Part shown: piece by piece, positions 1 to 5,147 of the stretch
How positions within the stretch are numbered: the first letter of the stretch is position 1
Layout: every line of letters starts with the position of its first letter
Origin: GCA-002731945 sp913047775
GTDB taxonomy: Bacteria; Pseudomonadota; Alphaproteobacteria; MED-G09
DNA length: 7,896 nt
Direction of reading: 5' to 3'
Assembly: GCA_913047775.1 (NCBI GenBank)
Contig: CAJWUE010000068.1
Span: forward strand, 1 to 7,896
Translations under genes and position numbers: made by a program
Notes under the pieces: generated by a model
The model's input: the letters and a program-made list of their open reading frames with translations, nothing else
What the model was told of the DNA's origin: nothing
Databases searched by the model: none

Positions 1-236
1 GGTTGTCCTGCCCTTTCCCAAAGTTTATAACTTCCAACATTTGGAATCTCATCTAGATGGCCGGCATATAACCAACTTTTCTTCCAAAGATTCTCTTTCT
101 CGAGTTCATAAAATCCAGGATCAGTATATCTTTTTCCAGGCAAGTCAGGAAGTTTTGGAAATCCCTCAGGAGGAGAAGTCCTATTTCTTTCATACTCAAT
201 GAGTTCTTTTATTTGATCAATTTGTTCTTGTTCCAC
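1..236 (-). CDS. Rieske-type aromatic ring-hydroxylating oxygenase, alpha subunit (N-terminal part only)
   Basis: Only the first 78 codons are in the window; the gene runs off the left edge. The visible protein has a charged N-terminal helix, then PGKRYTDPGFYELEKENLWK, then KSWLYAGHLDEIPNVGSYKL. This is the usual lead-in to the Rieske [2Fe-2S] domain of ring-hydroxylating oxygenase alpha subunits: a Y-x-D-P-x-x-Y/F-x-x-E segment, then a W-x-Y-x-G-H-x-x-E/D-x-P segment and a G-x-Y strand. The cluster ligands (C-x-H and C-x2-H) and the catalytic iron site lie outside, so function rests on this lead-in alone. Such enzymes hydroxylate aromatic rings or N-/O-dealkylate small compounds using O2 and electrons from a ferredoxin or reductase. 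The start is GTG at 236, preceded by GGTGA at 245-241, 4 bases upstream; no in-frame ATG lies just upstream. It is transcribed divergently from the crotonase pair. Confidence 0.75.
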   Translation of the reverse strand, partial: MEQEQIDQIKELIEYERNRTSPPEGFPKLPDLPGKRYTDPGFYELEKENLWKKSWLYAGHLDEIPNVGSYKLWERAGQ

Positions 237-324
237 AATTTCACCATAAATTATATTGAATGTAATATATTTTTATCCTGTAATACAAGAGTTTAGATAC
301 ATTTTTTAAGATATGAGGTTTTTT
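237..324. promoter_or_regulatory. Divergent intergenic region between the oxygenase and crotonase genes
   Basis: This A+T-rich spacer of 88 bases must hold the start signals for the leftward oxygenase gene and the rightward crotonase pair, unless either is transcribed from elsewhere. A weak plus-strand candidate is TTGAAT (256-261) with TAATAC (281-286), but the 19-base gap is long. No convincing operator or inverted repeat is visible. The region is listed for its position between divergent genes, not because a promoter was recognised. Confidence 0.3.
315..318 (+). promoter_or_regulatory. Ribosome binding site that sets the first crotonase start at 325
   Basis: GAGG at 315-318 lies 6 bases before the ATG at 325. 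An earlier in-frame ATG at 313 overlaps this motif and has no good ribosome binding site of its own. Starting at 325 also makes the N-terminus (MKFETIKY) line up residue for residue with the downstream paralog (MMYKTIKY). Confidence 0.6.
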
Positions 325-1113
325 ATGAAGTTTGAAACAATTAAATACAAAAAAGAAGAAGGGATAGCATTAATAACCCTTAATCGGCCAGAACGAATGA
401 ACGCATGGACACCTTTAATGTCCGAAGAACAGGCTGAAGCCATTAATGATGCAAACGAAGATGCAAATATCGGTTCAATAGTGATTACCGGTGCCGGAAA
501 AGGTTTTTGTGCTGGAGCAGACATTGAAGAAACTTTCAAAACACGTATCGATGGTAAAGATCCTGGAAAAGATACTCATTCGGGACAAGGGGGAATGCCA
601 AAACACATAAATTGGGTTGATTTGATGAGAAAATCAAAACCAATTATTGCTGCCGTAAACGGCGCCGCAGTAGGCATAGGGATCACGATGATATTACCTT
701 GTGATATAATTATAGCTTCTGAAAAAGCAAAATTTGGAATGTTTTTTATACGGATGGGTCTCGTTCCGGAATTAGCAAGCAGTCATTTTCTAGTGCAAAG
801 AATGGGATTTGGTAAAGCCAGTGAATTATGTCTCTCAGGCAGACTAGTAAATGCGGAAGAGGCTGAATCGACTGGTTTAATTGACTTTCTTTTTAATGAA
901 GAAGTTATGCTTGAGGAGGCTATCAAAAAAGCAAAATTAATAGCTGAAAATCCCGGTCCTCAGTTAAGAATGGTCAAAGAGCTTCTCACAAAGAATGGGA
1001 GCGAAACAGATTTGACCAAAGCACAAGAAAGAGAAAGCGCACTTCTAAGAGAATGCTGGAAAACCCCTGAACATAAAGAAGCGGTAAAGAATTTTTTGAA
1101 AGGCAAAGGTTAA
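325..1113 (+). CDS. Crotonase-fold enoyl-CoA hydratase/isomerase family protein, copy 1
   Basis: A 262-residue protein of the usual length for a single-domain crotonase, acting on an acyl-CoA in the cytoplasm. Visible family motifs are NRPERMNAW (residues 20-28), the first oxyanion-hole loop GFCAGAD (60-66), and the second, AAVNGAAVGIG (109-119), followed by CDIIIASEKAKFG (126-138). The two glutamates used by enoyl-CoA hydratase (Glu144 and Glu164 of rat crotonase) align with Thr121 and Phe140, so simple hydration is doubtful. Glu149 in GLVPELASSH sits where Eci-type delta3,delta2-enoyl-CoA isomerases carry their catalytic glutamate, so an isomerase or another enolate-forming reaction is more likely. 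Residues 72-96 form a Gly/Lys-rich loop longer than in the downstream copy. It is the first gene of a tandem pair, 23 bases before the second, probably cotranscribed. The true substrate is unknown. An alternative start at 313 adds four residues. Confidence 0.85.
   Translation: MKFETIKYKKEEGIALITLNRPERMNAWTPLMSEEQAEAINDANEDANIGSIVITGAGKGFCAGADIEETFKTRIDGKDPGKDTHSGQGGMPKHINWVDLMRKSKPIIAAVNGAAVGIGITMILPCDIIIASEKAKFGMFFIRMGLVPELASSHFLVQRMGFGKASELCLSGRLVNAEEAESTGLIDFLFNEEVMLEEAIKKAKLIAENPGPQLRMVKELLTKNGSETDLTKAQERESALLRECWKTPEHKEAVKNFLKGKG
916..1113 (+). repeat. Near-identical 3' segment of crotonase copy 1 (repeat unit A)
   Basis: This 198-base segment aligns without gaps to 1695-1892, an offset of 779, with five mismatches that I counted. 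Each mismatch is a synonymous third-position change (in Gly, Ser, Glu, Ala and Gly codons). The likeness ends exactly at the stop codon. It reads as a gene-conversion tract between tandem paralogs. Confidence 0.85.
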
Positions 1114-1136
1114 GGTCTTAATATTTTGAATCACTC

Positions 1137-1892
1137 ATGATGTACAAAACTATTAAATATGAGAAGATAGATAAAGTGGCATTAATAACACTGAATAGGC
1201 CAGAAAGACTGAACGCTTGGACTCCCTTAATGTCATCGGAGCAGGTATCAGCACTAACTCATGCAAATGAAGATTCAAATATAGGTTCAATAGTGATGAC
1301 AGGTTCTGGAAAAGGGTTTTGTGCTGGAGCAGACATGGAAGAAGTTCTTAGTATTAACTATGACGATGCTCGCATACCTGATGAGACTGATTGGGTTGAC
1401 CTTATTAGATCTTCTAAACCAATTATAGCCGCAGTCAATGGTTCTGCTATAGGTGTAGGAGTTACTATGATCCTGCCTTTCGATACAATTATTGCTTCAG
1501 AAAAATCAAAATTTGGCATGTTTTTTATAAAAATCGGTCTCGTTCCAGAATTGGCTAGCAGTCATTATCTAGTGCAAAGAATGGGATTTGGTAAAGCCAG
1601 TGAATTTTGTCTTTCCGGTCGATTAATGGATGCCGAAGAAGCCTTTAAAATTGGGTTAATAGATTTTTTATATAACGAAGAAGACATGCTTGACGAGGCT
1701 ATCAAAAAAGCAAAATTAATAGCTGAAAATCCCGGCCCTCAGTTAAGAATGGTCAAAGAGCTTCTCACAAAGAATGGGAGTGAAACAGATTTGACCAAAG
1801 CACAAGAAAGAGAAAGCGCACTTCTAAGAGAATGCTGGAAAACCCCTGAGCATAAAGAAGCAGTAAAGAATTTTTTGAAAGGTAAAGGTTAA
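1137..1892 (+). CDS. Crotonase-fold enoyl-CoA hydratase/isomerase family protein, copy 2
   Basis: A 251-residue tandem paralog of the preceding gene with the same architecture: NRPERLNAW (20-28), GFCAGAD (60-66), AAVNGSAIGVG (98-108) and FDTIIASEKSKFG (115-127). The positions of the hydratase glutamates are Thr110 and Phe129, while Glu138 in GLVPELASSH is kept as the candidate isomerase-type base. It lacks about 11 residues of the loop after GAD found in copy 1, which could change substrate fit. The last 65 codons are almost identical in DNA to copy 1, unlike the codons just before them. ATG at 1137 is followed at once by another ATG at 1140, and neither has a strong ribosome binding site, so translation may depend on that of copy 1. 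The stop lies one base from the stop of the converging amidohydrolase gene. Confidence 0.85.
   Translation: MMYKTIKYEKIDKVALITLNRPERLNAWTPLMSSEQVSALTHANEDSNIGSIVMTGSGKGFCAGADMEEVLSINYDDARIPDETDWVDLIRSSKPIIAAVNGSAIGVGVTMILPFDTIIASEKSKFGMFFIKIGLVPELASSHYLVQRMGFGKASEFCLSGRLMDAEEAFKIGLIDFLYNEEDMLDEAIKKAKLIAENPGPQLRMVKELLTKNGSETDLTKAQERESALLRECWKTPEHKEAVKNFLKGKG
1695..1892 (+). repeat. Near-identical 3' segment of crotonase copy 2 (repeat unit B)
   Basis: This is the partner of 916-1113 and encodes the same C-terminal helices (EAIKKAKLIAENPGP through NFLKGKG). A second, shorter like block of 50 bases with one mismatch lies at 778-827 and 1557-1606. The sequence between the two blocks is clearly more diverged in DNA and protein. 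Confidence 0.85.
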
Positions 1893-1915
1893 ACTATACA
1901 ACCTTGCCATTTTTT
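1881..1915 (+). terminator. Probable intrinsic terminator of the crotonase pair, built from two overlapping gene ends
   Basis: The stem pairs 1885-1890 (AAGGTT) with 1900-1905 (AACCTT). It is extended by GG (1881-1882) with CC (1907-1908) and a T1883/G1906 wobble, leaving A1884 bulged. The loop is nine bases (1891-1899), and TTTTTT follows at 1910-1915. The T-run is on the correct side only for plus-strand transcripts. The left arm is the KGKG-stop end of the crotonase gene; the right arm is the complement of the NGKVV end of the amidohydrolase gene. The stem is modest in G+C, so strength is uncertain. Confidence 0.55.
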
Positions 1916-3561
1916 ACATCAGTATAATTGTTATCTTTATAGGCTATTGAACCATTAATTATGACATATTCATAACCATGCGAATATCTCATATATCTGC
2001 TAGCCTCACCCGGAAAATCATTGACAAATTCTTGACCTGAAATACCTATTTTTTCTATATCAAACAAAACCAGATCCGCTGCCTTGCCTTTTTGAATTAC
2101 CCCTCTGTCATTTATGCCCCAATCATCAGCCAACTCCTTTGTCATACGGTTAATAGCTTTCTCAAGACTTATTTTACCAGTCTTTCTAACATAATATTCT
2201 AGCAAATGAGTGGTATCCCCACTCCCACAGAATTGGGTTATGTGAGCCCCAGCATCAGAGGCTCCAAAATGACATAGTTCGCTTGTTATAATATGTGAAA
2301 CCGCATCCTTGTCAGCATTGAGAACGTCAACCAATTGAAATTCAGTTCTTAAATCATCAGCTAATGCAATATCCAGAATAATTTGACCTAAATCCTTACC
2401 TTCCTCCTGAGCAATTTCCATTAAATATTTACCTTTGTATTTTTGATTATCTTCGCTATAAATTTCTCCAATTTTCAACATTGGAAGTGCTGCACTTATT
2501 CCTTCTGCTGTTCTGGTTTCCTCCACCAAAATCTTTTGCTTTTCCGGATCCGAAAACAACCCTTTTCTTTTTGAGGAAGGCTCATCCATAATAGATTTCC
2601 AAGAAGGCATTCCGTACAAAAGCATACTGGTTTCAGATAGCCGCATATTTAAATCGAAACATCTTGGCATGGACTGACCAAAAACTTTGGCACCTCTTTC
2701 TCTCTCTTCTTTAATGGCATTCATTAATTGGTCTGCCATCGGAGAGTCTGGGGTTGATAGAACAGGTTGAAAGCTGCACATGATTCCGGTTTCTAAACTG
2801 ATGTCACCCAACTCTTTAACGTTTTTTAATTGTTCCTCCATTTCTATAAAGTAAGGCACAACTTGCCATACCCCTCTTCCTGTTTTTGTGGCCGCTCTTG
2901 CCAATTCAATTTTTTCTTTCCTGCAAGAGAAACGACTTGGAACTGGATTCATATTTTCGTCAATATCGACATAAGAAGAGGAAACACCTAGAGCACCTTT
3001 TTCCATGGCTTCCTCAACGATTACACACATTTCTTTTATCTCATCATCAGTTGCCTCTCTTTTCTGACTGTCTTCGCCCATAACATATAAGCGCACAGCC
3101 GAATGTCCTATCAGAGCGCCAACATTAATTCCTAAATTCGGTTTTATATGATCCAAATATTCTCCAAAGGTTTCCCAAGAAAAAGGTACCGCCGCATCAA
3201 ATGTAGGTTTTTTGATATCTTCTATAACCTGAAACATTGAAATAATCTTATCAGATCCACCATTCTTAATTGGCGCCAAAGATAGAGAACAATTCCCTGT
3301 CACCACAGTAGTGACACCGTGCTCAATTGAAGGAGTGGCATAACCATCCCAACATAATTGTGGGTCAAAATGTGTATGGATATCAATGAAACCTGGACTT
3401 AGGGTTAAACCTTTAGCATCAATTTCTTGACCGATTTCACCATTAAGTTTGCCAATATCCTCTATAATACCATCTTTAACTAAAACATCCCCTTCAAAAG
3501 GCTTCTCGCCGGTTCCGTCGACAATATTCGCATTACGAATAATTAAGGAATTTTCTGTCAC
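1894..3561 (-). CDS. Amidohydrolase, divergent member of the N-acyl-D-amino-acid deacylase family
   Basis: A 555-residue metal-dependent hydrolase of the amidohydrolase superfamily (composite beta domain plus TIM barrel). Visible are an N-terminal beta-sandwich segment, GFIDIHTHFDPQ (58-67) with the H-x-H pair His62/His64, HGVTTVVTGNCS (81-92) with Cys91 as likely bridging ligand, GHSAVRLYVMG (152-162), SDAGAH (435-440) with Asp436 as likely catalytic acid/base, and the closing GVIQKGKAADLVLFD (487-501). The spacing from His62 to Cys91 equals that from His67 to Cys96 in D-aminoacylase. The family hydrolyses N-acyl amides or related C-N bonds. Oddly, there is no histidine between 153 and 423, so equivalents of the D-aminoacylase His220 and His250 are missing; classical deacylase activity should not be assumed. 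The start is GTG at 3561 with a G-rich ribosome binding site. Its 3' end meets the crotonase gene with one base between. Confidence 0.8.
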   Translation of the reverse strand: MTENSLIIRNANIVDGTGEKPFEGDVLVKDGIIEDIGKLNGEIGQEIDAKGLTLSPGFIDIHTHFDPQLCWDGYATPSIEHGVTTVVTGNCSLSLAPIKNGGSDKIISMFQVIEDIKKPTFDAAVPFSWETFGEYLDHIKPNLGINVGALIGHSAVRLYVMGEDSQKREATDDEIKEMCVIVEEAMEKGALGVSSSYVDIDENMNPVPSRFSCRKEKIELARAATKTGRGVWQVVPYFIEMEEQLKNVKELGDISLETGIMCSFQPVLSTPDSPMADQLMNAIKEERERGAKVFGQSMPRCFDLNMRLSETSMLLYGMPSWKSIMDEPSSKRKGLFSDPEKQKILVEETRTAEGISAALPMLKIGEIYSEDNQKYKGKYLMEIAQEEGKDLGQIILDIALADDLRTEFQLVDVLNADKDAVSHIITSELCHFGASDAGAHITQFCGSGDTTHLLEYYVRKTGKISLEKAINRMTKELADDWGINDRGVIQKGKAADLVLFDIEKIGISGQEFVNDFPGEASRYMRYSHGYEYVIINGSIAYKDNNYTDVKNGKVV

Positions 3562-3650
3562 TGTTTACCCCCCAAAAGAATTAAATTTATTGTTTCTTAG
3601 TTATATTTTCTTGTCTAGAATTTTATTTTATAAAAAGGAAGAACAGGAAA
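3562..3650. promoter_or_regulatory. Divergent intergenic region between the amidohydrolase and VOC genes
   Basis: An 89-base, very A+T-rich spacer separates the leftward amidohydrolase gene from the rightward VOC/NmrA pair, so it should hold promoters for both. I see TATAAC on the minus strand near 3602-3607 and TATAAA on the plus strand at 3629-3634, neither with a credible -35 partner. AAGGAAG at 3635-3641 is a plausible ribosome binding site for the VOC gene, 9 bases before its ATG. No operator is recognised. Confidence 0.35.
3568..3573 (-). promoter_or_regulatory. G-run ribosome binding site of the amidohydrolase gene
   Basis: Six consecutive G residues on the minus strand lie 6 bases before the GTG at 3561. 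They can pair in part with the pyrimidine-rich end of 16S rRNA and support the GTG start. A homopolymeric G-run here is unusual and could be a site of slippage. Confidence 0.5.
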
Positions 3651-4184
3651 ATGTATCATTCGGAAAAACCTATAATTCAAATAGCATACGCTGTAGAAAA
3701 CGTACATAACGCTGCAAAATACTGGTCAAGAAGATTTAACATTGGTCCATTTTATGTCAACGAACATATTAAGTTAGAAAATACCATAATTAAGGGACAA
3801 TTCGGTACATTTGATCATTCCTCAGCTTATGGCTGGAAAGAAAATCTTATGATTGAATTAATATGTGATCACTGTGCAGATATATCGCCCACCCCTGAAA
3901 GAAATGCTTCAGGCGGTGTACATCATATTGCTTGGATAGCGAATGATTTTGAAAAAGAAAGAAAAGAGCTACTCTCCCAAGGCTGTGAAGAAGTATTAAT
4001 TGCTAATGTAGGACATCGGAAGGGAATGAGATTTTCTTGGTTTGACCCCGGAGAAGATATAGGACATCTTTTTGAAATATATGAAAATAGTAAATCTTTA
4101 ACAGATTTTTATTCATTTCTACATAAAGCTTCGTTAAACTGGGACGGTAAGAAACCAGTAAGGAACGTTTCAGAAATAACTTAG
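3651..4184 (+). CDS. Glyoxalase/VOC-superfamily protein (methylmalonyl-CoA epimerase-like fold)
   Basis: A 177-residue protein with the two beta-alpha-beta-beta-beta modules of the vicinal oxygen chelate superfamily, which use a divalent metal to catalyse isomerisation, epimerisation, dioxygenation or lyase chemistry. Module 1 begins PIIQIAYAVENVHNAAKYW (7-25); module 2 begins GGVHHIAWIANDFEKERKEL (88-107) and ends GHLFEIYE (138-145). Candidate metal ligands at the standard positions are Gln10, Glu69 (in MIEL), His91 or His92, and Glu142, close in number to the His/Gln/His/Glu set of methylmalonyl-CoA epimerase (12, 65, 91, 141). Gln10 in place of the usual His is a variation. A C-terminal tail (about 150-177) extends past the fold. 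The substrate cannot be named; extradiol dioxygenase, epimerase and lyase roles are all open. It is the first gene of a tightly spaced pair with the NmrA-like gene. Confidence 0.75.
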   Translation: MYHSEKPIIQIAYAVENVHNAAKYWSRRFNIGPFYVNEHIKLENTIIKGQFGTFDHSSAYGWKENLMIELICDHCADISPTPERNASGGVHHIAWIANDFEKERKELLSQGCEEVLIANVGHRKGMRFSWFDPGEDIGHLFEIYENSKSLTDFYSFLHKASLNWDGKKPVRNVSEIT

Positions 4185-4187
4185 GAG
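4184..4187 (+). promoter_or_regulatory. Ribosome binding site overlapping the upstream stop codon
   Basis: GGAG at 4184-4187 begins on the last base of the VOC gene's TAG stop (4182-4184) and lies 6 bases before the ATG at 4194. This places a ribosome finishing the VOC gene directly on the next gene's start site and suggests translational coupling. Confidence 0.7.
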
Positions 4188-4193
4188 AAAAAT

Positions 4194-5147
4194 ATGACTT
4201 TAGTAACTGTATTAAGTGCAAGTGGAAGACCAGGCTTAGCTCAAGTAAGACAGCTCATAAAAGCTGGATATGATGTGAGGGCAACAACAAGGGATCCATC
4301 AAGATTAAAACAATTTGATAATATTGAAATCATTAGAGCTGATTATAATGATCCTGACTCGATTTATGAAGCATGTCTGGGAGCAGATACAGTTTTTTAT
4401 ACTCGACCATCTTTTGAGGAGTCACATAAAGCTCTGGATTTTGCTGCAACAGTAGGTAGTTCGGCTAAGAGAGCCAATGTAAGACGTCTTATTTATAACA
4501 CCTGCTGTTGGGGCCCACCCGATGAACTCGGAGAAGTCGGGCAAGCAGGGTATGATGGTGTTAAGCTGATGATAAATACACTTATGCAAGGTGGAGTACA
4601 AACAACAACATTTCAGCCAGTTCTTTTCATGGATAATCTACTTACAGATTGGGCTAGAAAAGATATTAAGAAAAATGATATATATACCTACCCTCACAAC
4701 CCTAATTTAGAAGCTAGCTGGATTTGTCTAGATGATGTTGCAAAGTTTATGATTGCAGCCATAGATCGAGATGATCTCATAGGAAGAAGAATCAATATCG
4801 GTGGACCAGAAGTTTTTACCCCACCTAGAGTAGCAGACCTATTATCCGGTCATTTTGGCAGGCCCATACTTTATAAAGAATTGGGATTAGAAGACTTTTC
4901 CAATAGACTTTACGATATTTTCTTTGCCGATACAGATGAAGATCAAAGAGGAGGTCGTTCAGAAAATCGACAAGCATTTATAGATAGCATGTCAGATTTT
5001 TATAGTTTTAATAACATCTCTGAACATAGACCTTTCAAAGTTGATATGGAGCCTGTCTTGAAAGAAATACCTATAAGATTAACTCCCTTCAGCGAATGGA
5101 TAAGTCAACAAGATTGGAATGAAGAGCTCGATACTACCGCAGGCTAA
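4194..5147 (+). CDS. NmrA-like NAD(P)-binding protein (atypical short-chain dehydrogenase/reductase)
   Basis: A 317-residue protein whose N-terminal Rossmann fold reads VTVLSASGRPGLAQVRQLIK (4-23). The glycine motif is S-x-x-G-x-x-G (Ser8, Gly11, Gly14), with Ser replacing the first Gly of the NmrA/atypical SDR signature. Arg33 in ATTRDPSRL, just after the second strand, is the residue type that selects NADP(H) in this family. A Y-x-x-x-K pair is present (Tyr120, Lys124), so a redox role is possible, although many NmrA-like proteins only sense the cofactor. The segment TTTFQPVLFMDNLL and the later INIGGPEVFTPPRVADLL match the NmrA substrate-domain pattern. It probably works with the VOC protein, with which it is cotranscribed 9 bases downstream. 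Its TAA stop overlaps the korB stop from the other strand. Reductase, epimerase-like enzyme and redox sensor all remain possible. Confidence 0.75.
   Translation: MTLVTVLSASGRPGLAQVRQLIKAGYDVRATTRDPSRLKQFDNIEIIRADYNDPDSIYEACLGADTVFYTRPSFEESHKALDFAATVGSSAKRANVRRLIYNTCCWGPPDELGEVGQAGYDGVKLMINTLMQGGVQTTTFQPVLFMDNLLTDWARKDIKKNDIYTYPHNPNLEASWICLDDVAKFMIAAIDRDDLIGRRINIGGPEVFTPPRVADLLSGHFGRPILYKELGLEDFSNRLYDIFFADTDEDQRGGRSENRQAFIDSMSDFYSFNNISEHRPFKVDMEPVLKEIPIRLTPFSEWISQQDWNEELDTTAG

Noticed and set aside
250..255. Perfect TATAAT on the minus strand upstream of the oxygenase gene
   Set aside because: Transcription from it would begin near 243, inside the GGTGA ribosome binding site and only about 7 bases before the GTG start, and no -35 element lies at 16-18 bases. 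It is probably chance in A+T-rich DNA.
313..324. Earlier in-frame ATG for the first crotonase gene
   Set aside because: It overlaps the GAGG ribosome binding site for the ATG at 325 and would add four residues not present in the paralog.
2886..3083. Plus-strand open frame of 65 codons inside the amidohydrolase gene
   Set aside because: It is the reverse complement of conserved amidohydrolase coding sequence and has no family motif.
3626..3635. Ten-base palindrome TTTTATAAAA before the VOC gene
   Set aside because: A short A/T-only palindrome is expected by chance in such a spacer and has no second copy to suggest an operator.
4003..4221. 72-codon open frame on the minus strand across the VOC/NmrA junction
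   Set aside because: It lies opposite two well-supported genes, resembles no family I know, and is best explained as a chance opposite-strand frame.
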